A stretch of 14,017 nucleotides of DNA, from positions 1 through 14,017 of the forward strand of contig CAZTHP010000072.1 in assembly GCA_964613155.1 (NCBI GenBank), given 5' to 3'. A program made the position numbers and the translations under genes. The stretch comes from TWA4 sp964613155 (GTDB taxonomy: Bacteria > Bacillota > Clostridia > Lachnospirales > Lachnospiraceae). Under the pieces are notes generated by a model. That model had not been told where the DNA came from, did not search any database, and saw only the letters and a program-made list of their open reading frames with translations. Shown piece after piece: positions 8,230 through 14,017 of the stretch; the stretch's first letter is position 1; every line of letters begins with the position of its first letter.

Positions 8230-8238
8230 AGTATAACA
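8230..8238 (-). promoter_or_regulatory. extended -10 promoter element for the URO-D 3/MFS operon
   Basis: On the minus strand TGTTATACT is an extended -10 (TGn plus TATACT). No good -35 is seen 16-18 bases upstream, in keeping with an extended -10 or activator-dependent promoter. The near-palindrome at 8201-8216 would lie just downstream of the predicted start. Confidence 0.4.
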
Positions 8239-8384
8239 ATTCTTTTTTTGCAAATCGTTGCATTTTCTTTTTTGCACATGAAACAATTTGTTTCAATCGA
8301 AAGCTTTTTGAAGCTTTCTTCGTGTGTTTTCCGCTTATTTTCCAGATTTTAAGCCCGAACACTTTGTTGCATTTTCCGAAAAAT

Positions 8385-8433
8385 TTTGATACACTTCAGT
8401 TGTTTGTTACTTGCGCAAAATTTGATACACTTC
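8385..8433 (+). repeat. 13-bp direct repeat pair TTTGATACACTTC
   Basis: Two identical 13-mers start at 8385 and 8421, exactly 36 bp apart, upstream of the second PucR-type gene. The second copy lies between the possible -35 and -10 hexamers, so a bound protein would compete with RNA polymerase. Likely operator half-sites, by inference. Confidence 0.55.
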
Positions 8434-8439
8434 TATTAC
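8411..8439 (+). promoter_or_regulatory. possible promoter of the second PucR-type gene
   Basis: TTGCGC (8411-8416) and TATTAC (8434-8439) are spaced by 17 bases, giving a start near 8446 and a leader of about 25 bases to the ATG at 8472. The hexamers are only fair matches to consensus. Confidence 0.35.
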
Positions 8440-8471
8440 TTAGAGTGCATCATAATAAGGAGGGAATCATT

Positions 8472-10022
8472 ATGGAAATCACATCTTCCATTTTATTTGA
8501 TTTGTTAAACAATCAATATCCAGTCGTTGAACTTTCCGGTGGTATTTATAACTTACCAGTATCTACTCCTAAACTTTTATCTTTTCAAGAAACGGAAGCA
8601 AATGTTCTGTATATCTGTGAATGGGATGAGGCATTATTACCGATTTTGCATGAAGGATGTTCCTATCTGATCATTTCGAATGAAGCAGTACCCGAACAAT
8701 CCTTTCCAAAATGCAGTGCCGCAGTCATCAAAACTTCTCTTAGTGCGCTTTCTTTGCTTTATAAAGTCTTTGAACTCATGCAAACACTCCAAGACTGGGA
8801 TCTGGCTCTTAAGGAATCTCGTTTAAGTCCCCAGGGACTTCCCAAAGTCTTTGAAGCCGGTAAAATACTGTTTCCTTATCCATTTGTTATCGTAGACCGC
8901 AATTTCTATATTGTAGCGTCTACACCAGACTACAATCTGGGATTTGATGCGGTACCACAAAAAGAAGGGATTAAAATCCCTTCTAATCAAGTCGATGGAT
9001 TGTTACTCAATCCTGAATTTGTTCAAGTGGAAACAATAACGGATGTCTTCCATTATCCTCTTAATCTGGAAGAAAGCTATCTGATCTGTATGAACATTTT
9101 GCATGATGGTCAATATCTGGCAAGAGTCCTTGCAAAAGTTTCACACGGCGGAACACCTGGAATCCGTTATCATTTCAAACATATGTGTCAATATTTGAAA
9201 GCTTCTTATTTGACATATTCCGATGATGTTCTGATCAAGCATCAAAATGATAAAATTCACTCTCTGTTCCGCCGTTTAATTGAAGGAGAAGAACTTAGTG
9301 ACAATATGATCGACAGCGTTATTGAACAATATGGATGGAGCAGAGATCACGAATATTCGATCAATTGTATCGAACGAGTCGATATCAAAGATTTCGATAT
9401 CGTATCCTTGTATTTGTGCAATCATCTTGAAAAAAACTGGTCTCATTCCTGTGCTGTCAAAGGAAACAACGAAATCATCTGGATTGTAAACCATAGTTTA
9501 ATGGAATCTGGTTCTTCACAAGCAAAATTCTCTTTGGCCTTTGTATATTTGATTCGGGATTTCTGCTGTAAAGCCGGAATCAGTAATCGTTTTCAGATTA
9601 AAAGTCCTTTGAGCCTTTATTATCAACAAGCACGTAAAGCATTGGAAATTGGAAGATGCAAAAATCCCCATCTTTGGTATTATTATTTTTCAGATTACAC
9701 ACTGGATTTTATGTTTGATCTCATGCCAGAGGCCATGTCCAGTGAACAACTGTGTCATCCAAGTATTATAAAGCTTTTAGAAGCAGATCAAACAAATGAC
9801 GAAAGTCTTGTCCGCGCTTTATATTTTTATATTACGTGCCATTTTAACAGTTCAACCGCTGCTGAACAGACTTTTGTACATCGTTCCACCTTTATTCGAC
9901 AATTAGATAAGATTAAAGAAATTACGGGAATTGATTGGAGACATCCGGTGGAACCTAATACCCTGCTGCATGTATTGGCATCGTTTAAACTACTCCATAT
10001 TTCTTACGAAAGAAGTCTCTGA
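8472..10022 (+). CDS. PucR-type transcriptional regulator, second
   Basis: A 516-residue cytoplasmic regulator. The C-terminus is a PucR-family helix-turn-helix (about 450-510) in which HRSTFIRQLDKI (470-481) replaces the usual HRNTxxYRLxKI. Upstream, about residues 376-394 (QIKSPLSLYYQQARKALEIG) match the degenerate GGDEF-like region found before that domain. The N-terminal half is not recognisable and has no clear membrane segment. The frame stays open upstream to 8322, but ATG 8472 is chosen: it has AAGGAGG eight bases upstream, whereas the extra 50 codons run through the promoter and repeats. Divergent from the URO-D 3/MFS operon, which it probably controls along with itself. It differs from the first regulator along most of its length, so the two likely sense different ligands. 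Confidence 0.82.
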   Translation: MEITSSILFDLLNNQYPVVELSGGIYNLPVSTPKLLSFQETEANVLYICEWDEALLPILHEGCSYLIISNEAVPEQSFPKCSAAVIKTSLSALSLLYKVFELMQTLQDWDLALKESRLSPQGLPKVFEAGKILFPYPFVIVDRNFYIVASTPDYNLGFDAVPQKEGIKIPSNQVDGLLLNPEFVQVETITDVFHYPLNLEESYLICMNILHDGQYLARVLAKVSHGGTPGIRYHFKHMCQYLKASYLTYSDDVLIKHQNDKIHSLFRRLIEGEELSDNMIDSVIEQYGWSRDHEYSINCIERVDIKDFDIVSLYLCNHLEKNWSHSCAVKGNNEIIWIVNHSLMESGSSQAKFSLAFVYLIRDFCCKAGISNRFQIKSPLSLYYQQARKALEIGRCKNPHLWYYYFSDYTLDFMFDLMPEAMSSEQLCHPSIIKLLEADQTNDESLVRALYFYITCHFNSSTAAEQTFVHRSTFIRQLDKIKEITGIDWRHPVEPNTLLHVLASFKLLHISYERSL

Positions 10023-10060
10023 TGTTTCATTTTTCATTTCAGATTTCTTAAAATGCAGTC

Positions 10061-11149
10061 TTAGTCCTCAGGATCACCATATAAATCCAGCTCTGCAATC
10101 TGGCGTTTCCTTTGAGGACTATGACTGCCCATATAGAAACGAGAAGTCGTATCAATACACTTATGACGAAGCTGCTGCTGAACCGCTTTGATATCCCCCG
10201 TTCGTTCATAGAGCTGTGTTCCATATGTCTTTCGCATACTATGCGGTGTGATCTTAATCGGCATACCCGTATAATTTCCATATTTTTTCACCATATTTTC
10301 CACCGCCTTGATGCAGAGACGTTTTCCTTTCATGGAAGAAAGAAATAATGCCTGCTCATGCCCCGGCGCAGGAAGAATGGCCTTCCTAGAACCATAAATA
10401 TAATTTTGCAGCGCTGTACGCGTTGTATCATTCATATACAACAAATCCCTGCTTCCATCTGCATTTACAATCTGAATTTCCTGTCGCTCCAGGCTAATAT
10501 GTTCCAAATCCAGCCCTACACACTCCGAAACCCGAAGTCCCGTATGCAAAAGCAATGTAAAAATCGCCAAATCCCGTTCCTTTGTCTTCATTAAATATTT
10601 CAATTGACGATCGGAAGCATACTCCACATTTCCTGTTGAAACACTTTCCATCAAAAGCTTGACATCTTCGATTTCTAAATAACGAGCTGAAGCATTTTTC
10701 GGATTTTTCAAACGTTCCATTCGTTCTAAAGGATTTTCTGCAATTTGATGATTTTGATATAAGAAACGGAACAAACTGTTCAGAGAAGCCAGTTTCCGTT
10801 TGATCGATGTCTCATGATTCGTAAAATTCTGAATTTTTCCCTCACTATTTACAACCTGATAATCTGCTAAATAGATTCGATATTCTTCCACCGTTTCGGA
10901 TGTCACAGACTGAAACAACTCCAGATCAATCTCCTCCGGTTTGGAAAGCTTTCGCACCTGTGCCATGGGACTTTGCAGCAAAAAATATAAAAAATGTAGA
11001 TAATCCTGACAATATGCCATTAAAGTCCGAACTTGATAGCTCTGTTCCTTTGCACGCAGAAACGTACGAATAAAACCTGGAAGTTCTTCCAATTTACTTT
11101 CATATTGTTGGCGATTTGAAAACTCCTTTTTTTGACGATAATCATACAT
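10061..11149 (-). CDS. tyrosine-type site-specific recombinase (integrase)
   Basis: About 362 residues, with an N-terminal SAM-like core-binding domain (about 20-150) and a C-terminal phage-integrase catalytic domain (about 155-355). Catalytic residues seen are R206 (HTGLRVSE), H303 and R306 (HSMRKTYG), H329 (LRHKC) and the nucleophile Y339 (TSRFYM). The usual lysine in the beta-hairpin is not evident (NADGSRDLLYM). The frame opens at GTG 11161, but that GTG overlaps the GGAGG; ATG 11149, eleven bases after it, is preferred. It cuts and rejoins DNA at specific sites, as XerC/D and integrases do. No excisionase, relaxase or other mobile gene is adjacent, and it converges on the regulator ending 38 bases away. 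It may be an orphan integrase or an inversion enzyme. Confidence 0.87.
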   Translation of the reverse strand: MYDYRQKKEFSNRQQYESKLEELPGFIRTFLRAKEQSYQVRTLMAYCQDYLHFLYFLLQSPMAQVRKLSKPEEIDLELFQSVTSETVEEYRIYLADYQVVNSEGKIQNFTNHETSIKRKLASLNSLFRFLYQNHQIAENPLERMERLKNPKNASARYLEIEDVKLLMESVSTGNVEYASDRQLKYLMKTKERDLAIFTLLLHTGLRVSECVGLDLEHISLERQEIQIVNADGSRDLLYMNDTTRTALQNYIYGSRKAILPAPGHEQALFLSSMKGKRLCIKAVENMVKKYGNYTGMPIKITPHSMRKTYGTQLYERTGDIKAVQQQLRHKCIDTTSRFYMGSHSPQRKRQIAELDLYGDPED

Positions 11150-11184
11150 AAATACTAACACCTCCGCATTGTCTATCTGCCTTT

Positions 11185-11190
11185 ATTATA
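11185..11190 (-). promoter_or_regulatory. -10 element of the integrase promoter
   Basis: The minus strand reads a perfect TATAAT, about 35 bases before the chosen ATG. The -35 at 17 bases (TTATTT) is poor, so the promoter may need an activator or be weak. Confidence 0.45.
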
Positions 11191-11306
11191 AGGGAAATGT
11201 GATGGGAAAATAAAGTGGTTTTTTTATGGGGTGTAGTGGGGAGAAAACGCAGGAAAAAAGTTGGTTTATATCTATTCGTTAAATTCCGATTTACAGGATA
11301 AATTGA

Positions 11307-11358
11307 GCTATTTTTTCGTATATCTCTTTTCTTGTATCAGCTGCCGCGAAACTATGAA
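11307..11358 (+). repeat. ~50-bp direct repeat, left copy
   Basis: Aligns with 13513-13560 at about 80% by eye. Shared blocks are GCTATTTTTT, ATCAGCT and CGAAACTAT, with a few transitions and a two-base indel. The two copies bracket the Fn3-M15 gene. Confidence 0.55.
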
Positions 11359-11369
11359 AAACACATGTT

Positions 11370-11439
11370 GCGAGTTTCTCAAGTTATCGCTGTACTCCTC
11401 AAAGGCTTGTGCAAGCACAGGATTTTCATCGCTACTCGC
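11370..11439 (-). other. structured intergenic element (possible small RNA or dispersed repeat)
   Basis: Closing arms GCGAGT (11370-11375) and ACTCGC (11434-11439) are perfectly complementary and enclose a TGTGC-AA-GCACA hairpin (11408-11419). The element continues into the left direct repeat. The layout resembles a dispersed intergenic repeat of gut Clostridia; that is my impression and I could not check it. It follows directly after a terminator, so it is not simply part of the upstream mRNA. Confidence 0.35.
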
Positions 11440-11440
11440 G

Positions 11441-11483
11441 TAAAAAAAATGCGGAATCCCTCCTTTTCTGGATTGATTCCGCA
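11441..11483 (-). terminator. intrinsic terminator of the Fn3-M15 gene
   Basis: TGCGGAATC (11450-11458) and GATTCCGCA (11475-11483) form a perfect 9-bp stem with a 16-nt loop. On the minus strand it is followed by eight T. It lies about 90 bases after the stop codon of the Fn3-M15 gene. Confidence 0.85.
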
Positions 11484-11572
11484 TACGGTTTCCGTTTTAT
11501 CGTTTCTATTTACAACCGATTCACTATCAATCGAACCAACATCAAGAACCAGCATCAAGAAAAAGAAATCTT

Positions 11573-13407
11573 TCAGGTTCCGAAATAAGAAAAATGCATA
11601 TAATCTACCTTTGCAGACCAATCACCCCAGTAAAAACCATATTTTTCAAAGGCTTTTACAACATCTCCATTCGCTGGGATGGAATAAGGATTTTTCCCCG
11701 GTTTGTAAAAACTTCCTGCCAGAATTTTTCCAGTGCGTTTATCGATCATCGCATTTTCATTAGCATTGATATCAATAGCCAGGCCTTCACAGTGTTCCGA
11801 ACTGGAAGAATTTCCTCTCCAGGAATAACCTCCAATCGAATGAATCGGAAACTTTTCTTTTCCTTTGTAAATTTCATTAAAAATCTGCTGCACTGTTGAT
11901 GCAATATTTTTATGTACCGTTACACGAAGNNNNNNNNNNTTGTGTATTTTTTTCCTGAAGAATTCAAATCCCATACTTTCACAGAAATCGTCTTCATCTG
12001 TGCGGCTGCTTGCGAAGCGGAAGTAAAGTCTTTATAATAGTCTGTTTTAAAAATTCGTTTACACCGACTTTCATAATACTCTCCTTCATAAGCAAGCCGG
12101 TTCATCAAACGGCTTTTTACAGAAGAAAATGCACCATAGTAGTTTTTTCCATCTACTTTTCGATACGCTTTTATTTTAAAATAGTACGTTTTTCCATTCT
12201 CCAATCCTTTTGCCGTATACGATACTTGAGAATTTCCCTTCGCTGCACCGATTCTTTTATACGCTCCTGTTTTACTGTTTGATCGATAGATTACATATCC
12301 ATGCGCATCGCTCACTTTTTTCCAGGTCAGAGTCGCTTTTGTAACATCTGCAATTTTAACCGATTGAAGTGTTGGTGCAAGGACAGCTGCTGCTTCTTTT
12401 ACAATCGAACTGCACGGACTGCAATACGTTTTTCCATCCACTATTACATAGGAACGAATCTTATAATAATACGTTTTCCCAATCGTACAGTTTGTATTTT
12501 GATAACTCGTGACATCTGAGGATCCAATCGTTTTGATTCGTTGATATCCCCCACTTCTAGTATCGGAACGATAAATCTGATATCCCTGAACTGTTGAATC
12601 TGCATTCCACTTCAACAAAATTGAAGAATAACTTGCCGTTTTTGCGGTCAAGGTTCGTTTTAAAGGAAGTCCTGCCCCAGAATATGCTGGAGAGAGGAAG
12701 CCATCGGTATATACAAAATTCGCATTGTAAGTACAGATTTTATAATAATACGTCGTTCCGGTTTTTACATTCTTGCTGTCCGTATACGTATCGGCATATG
12801 CATCGGTAATTGTTTTCAGCAAGGTATAGGAACCCTCCTTAGAATCAGAACGATAAATCCGATATCCCTCTGCGCCATTCACTGGATTCCAATTCAAGAT
12901 CAGTTTTGAAACGCCTCCTGATTGAACCGAAATTTCTTCTGGTGCTTCATAATAGTAGGGCAACATTTCAAATTCCAGCCAATTGCTGTAACTCATTTCA
13001 TCTGTTGCTTCCAAATAATAAACCGAACGTACCCGAAAATAATACTGATTTCCATAAAAAATCTGCTCATACGACAATGAAGGAGTTTCGGAATAATACG
13101 TTCGAACCGAATCCCACACGTCCTGTTCTTCGATAGAAGCCCAATCCTGATTACGGCTGATCTGAATTTCATACCCATATAACTCTGCATTTTCTAAGGG
13201 ATTCGCATCGTTCCAGGTTAAGTAAACAAAATCATCTCCCCAGCCGTCTTTTTTGAGCGTTGCGGATGCATCCTGCAGATCTGAAGACCACTGCTCTCCT
13301 TCTTCTGCATGCACGGGCAGTGCCATCCACACGCTTAAAAGCAAGCAAACTGACCAAAGAAGCATCCCTTTTTGTAACATTTTCTTACTGCGTTCTTTCC
13401 TTTGCAT
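11573..13407 (-). CDS. secreted Fn3-repeat protein with M15 (VanY-like) peptidase domain, split by an assembly gap
   Basis: One gene of about 610 residues. The N-terminus is a signal peptide: basic residues 1-13, a hydrophobic core at 15-30 and PVHA|EE as likely cleavage after A34. Residues ~40-432 hold about four fibronectin-III-like repeats with recurrent GYxIYRSxSxxGxYxxI and KTYYYKIRxY motifs. After the gap comes a D,D-carboxypeptidase-like M15 domain with SEHCEGLAIDI (His and Asp zinc ligands) and, near the end, DYMHFSYFG (third His). It probably trims peptidoglycan peptides outside the cell, with Fn3 repeats as spacers or adhesive modules. The ten N at 11930-11939 shift the frame, so the true gap must differ from ten (8 or 11 bases would restore it). 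Start supported by AGGAGG five bases upstream; terminator at 11441-11483. Monocistronic. Confidence 0.85.
11930..11939. other. assembly gap (10 N) that breaks the Fn3-M15 frame
   Basis: Exactly ten N. The part before the gap and the part after it are in different frames, yet together they make a complete protein whose family is continuous here (SSGKKYT ... LRVTVHKN). The gap size is therefore a placeholder, not a real frameshift. Confidence 0.9.
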
Positions 13408-13434
13408 AAATTCCTCCTTCTGTAATCGTCATTT

Positions 13435-13463
13435 CATCGTCAGCATAGAACATTGTCAGCATA
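13435..13463 (-). repeat. 13-bp direct repeat in the Fn3-M15 leader
   Basis: CATCGTCAGCATA (13435-13447) and CATTGTCAGCATA (13451-13463) differ at one base and are 16 bp apart. They lie just downstream of the predicted transcription start, a place for a repressor or a leader structure. Confidence 0.5.
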
Positions 13464-13474
13464 AAATTTTCTTT

Positions 13475-13483
13475 ATCATAACA
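13475..13483 (-). promoter_or_regulatory. extended -10 promoter of the Fn3-M15 gene
   Basis: The minus strand reads TGTTATGAT, an extended -10 element, about 70 bases before the ATG. The -35 region is A+T-rich without a clear TTGACA match. Confidence 0.4.
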
Positions 13484-13512
13484 CAGTTTTTGCTAATTTA
13501 CTATTGATTTTT

Positions 13513-13560
13513 GCTATTTTTTTCGCATATTTTCTCTTATATCAGCTACAACGAAACTAT
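13513..13560 (+). repeat. ~50-bp direct repeat, right copy
   Basis: Diverged partner of 11307-11358 in the same orientation. Similarity stops at 13560, exactly where a strong hairpin and element-like sequence begin. The more distant hairpin portion of the left element (11370-11439) is absent here. Confidence 0.5.
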
Positions 13561-13583
13561 AACTACCCTTCCAAAGGGTGGTT
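13561..13583. terminator. strong hairpin at the edge of the element-like region
   Basis: AACTACCCTT and AAGGGTGGTT pair around a CCA loop as a 10-bp stem with one mismatch. Neither side has a good T-tract, so it may be an end structure of a mobile element or a weak terminator rather than a normal intrinsic terminator. Confidence 0.45.
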
Positions 13584-13611
13584 TGCTCCAGGGCTATAAA
13601 TCCAATGAATA

Positions 13612-13665
13612 CTAAGCCAGCGTCTCAAGGCGATAACTTTCTCTTTCGGCTATGGGTTTTGCCAT
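13612..13665 (-). CDS. small ORF, 17 residues, with strong ribosome site
   Basis: ATG at 13665 follows AGGAGG (13675-13680) by nine bases and encodes MAKPIAERESYRLETLA. An overlapping ATG at 13672 opens a second short frame only two bases from the same AGGAGG. The product is too short to classify. It may be a leader peptide, or the first codons of a gene cut off at the element boundary, since the frame stops just before the end hairpin. Confidence 0.3.
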   Translation of the reverse strand: MAKPIAERESYRLETLA

Positions 13666-13741
13666 GTTTCATAACCTCCTTTTTTGAAAATGCGTATAAA
13701 AAAAGACCGCCAACTTTTTCGCATTGCGACCAGTCAACGAT

Positions 13742-13921
13742 CTATTTTTCAGTATTCAGTTTTTCAAACTTGCTGGCGGCAAGTCCACAGGGGATAACCG
13801 CTTTAGCGGTGCAAGGGGGAGTGTAGCTACCTTGACAGAACGAAGTGACGCAACATTCGAGGTCAGGCTGTTTTCTTCTACTGCCAGAGAATGTTGCTCC
13901 ACAGGACGCACTACTCTCGAT
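13742..13921 (-). CDS. possible cysteine-rich small ORF (59 codons) without a normal start
   Basis: A minus-strand frame beginning ESSASCGATFSGSRRKQPD and ending ASKFEKLNTEK, with seven cysteines and an AAAGGAGG ribosome site ten bases before an ATC codon. No ATG, GTG or TTG suits this frame at that site. A TTG seven bases closer to the ribosome site opens the alternative frame that ends LPPASLKN. Either the ATC is used as a rare start, or this is a non-coding structured stretch. Function unknown. Confidence 0.3.
   Translation of the reverse strand: MESSASCGATFSGSRRKQPDLECCVTSFCQGSYTPPCTAKAVIPCGLAASKFEKLNTEK
13797..13810. other. perfect hairpin ACCGCT-TT-AGCGGT
   Basis: A 6-bp perfect stem with a two-base centre in the element-like region, 39 bases from a second inverted repeat (13850-13858 with 13889-13897). 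Confidence 0.5.
13850..13897. other. 9-bp inverted repeat GCAACATTC/GAATGTTGC
   Basis: The perfect arms 13850-13858 and 13889-13897 enclose 30 bases. Together with 13797-13810 they suggest a folded RNA or a DNA site such as a transfer or recombination signal; the role is unknown. Confidence 0.5.
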
Positions 13922-13933
13922 GGCAACCTCCTT

Positions 13934-14017
13934 TTACGGATGTTCCCGAATTTGAACAACTACCCATTCGCCGTTTTCGTTCTTTTCCACTTTCCAAAGA
14001 GATGGAATGCGCCAACT
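13934..14017 (-). CDS. C-terminal end of an unidentified protein (runs off the window)
   Basis: The last 27 residues of a minus-strand gene, open to the window edge: SWRIPSLWKVEKN followed by ENGEWVVVQIREHP and TAA. The WKVEKNENGEWVVVQIRE pattern looks like a real beta-rich C-terminus and not a random frame. An AAAGGAGG for the next frame overlaps its end, as in an operon. I do not recognise the family. Confidence 0.5.
   Translation of the reverse strand, partial: SWRIPSLWKVEKNENGEWVVVQIREHP

Larger units (their letters stand above)
8110..8471. promoter_or_regulatory. repeat-rich divergent control region between URO-D 3 and PucR 2
   Basis: This 362-bp non-coding interval carries promoter-like sequences for both directions and an unusual density of repeats. 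These are three GTTGCATTT copies (8221, 8257, 8366), two TTTGATACACTTC copies (8385 and 8421), a near-palindrome ATGGTCGATCGTCCAT (8201-8216), a perfect palindrome GAAACAATTTGTTTC (8280-8294) and a perfect 8-bp hairpin (8299-8318). Two of the repeat pairs are each 36 bp apart. It probably contains the operators of the neighbouring PucR-type regulator. Confidence 0.6.
11150..11572. other. non-coding interval between integrase and Fn3-M15 gene
   Basis: It contains, from left to right, the integrase ribosome site and promoter, a hairpin-rich repeat element with one copy of a ~50-bp direct repeat (11307-11439), and the terminator of the Fn3-M15 gene (11441-11483). Bases 11484-11572 show nothing further. 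Open frames here lack ribosome sites. Confidence 0.6.
13561..14017 (-). mobile_element. probable edge of an integrative/conjugative element
   Basis: From 13561 on, base composition is more G+C-rich, hairpins are dense and three short minus-strand frames follow one another, two with AGGAGG sites. This resembles the small-gene ends of Clostridia conjugative transposons (Tn1549-like), but no relaxase, recombinase or other marker gene is inside the window, so the type is not proven. The abrupt end of the direct repeat at 13560 supports a junction here. Confidence 0.4.

Noticed and set aside
8322..8471. Upstream extension of the second PucR-type frame by 50 codons
   Set aside because: It runs through the promoter and direct repeats and has no ribosome site; ATG 8472 has a well-spaced AAGGAGG.
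11308..11449. Minus-strand frame containing SSDENPVLAQAFEEYSDN
   Set aside because: The peptide looks protein-like, but it has no start codon or ribosome site, begins at the terminator T-tract and overlaps the hairpin element; structured repeat DNA explains it better.
11332..11763. Plus-strand open frame of 143 codons
   Set aside because: It overlaps the M15 domain, the terminator and the repeat element on the other strand, has no ribosome site and shows no domain-like composition.
1..14017. CRISPR array, tRNA or rRNA genes
   Set aside because: No regular repeat-spacer series and no tRNA- or rRNA-like sequence was seen on either strand.

Overview
The window looks like a low-G+C Bacillota chromosome, most likely a gut Clostridia of the Lachnospiraceae type. 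The reasons are strong AGGAGG ribosome sites, short intrinsic terminators, PucR-type regulators, URO-D-superfamily paralogues and a secreted Fn3/peptidase M15 protein. The species is inferred, not proven. Two runs of exactly ten N (4532-4541 and 11930-11939) suggest a draft or metagenome assembly.

Bases 69-10022 form a catabolic-looking locus. An aromatic-acid-symporter-like MFS transporter (69-1385, +) converges on a PucR-type regulator (1621-3126, -). Two mirror-image modules follow. In the left one, the first PucR-type regulator is divergent from two URO-D-superfamily genes (3294-4295 and 4376-5371, +). In the right one, a second PucR-type regulator (8472-10022, +) is divergent from a third URO-D-superfamily gene (6994-8109, -) and a second MFS transporter (5696-6931, -). 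The enzyme/transporter operons face each other across a strong two-way terminator (5438-5499). A 27-codon remnant-like ORF resembling a URO-D C-terminus lies at 5552-5635. The simplest model is uptake of small substrates by the two transporters, conversion (probably methyl transfer) by the three URO-D-like proteins, and local control by the two regulators. No corrinoid protein or corrinoid activase gene is in the window, so any methyl carrier must be encoded elsewhere or the chemistry is different.

Bases 10061-11149 (-) encode a lone tyrosine recombinase with its own promoter-like sequence. Bases 11150-11572 hold that promoter, a hairpin-rich intergenic element and the terminator of the next gene. 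Bases 11573-13407 (-) encode a secreted protein with a signal peptide, about four Fn3-like repeats and a C-terminal VanY-like (M15) peptidase domain. It is broken only by an assembly gap.

From about 13561 to the end the sequence changes character: it is more G+C-rich, dense in hairpins and carries small minus-strand ORFs with strong ribosome sites. It resembles the edge of an integrative/conjugative element. A diverged ~50-bp direct repeat (11307-11358 and 13513-13560) brackets the Fn3-M15 gene and ends exactly where this sequence begins.
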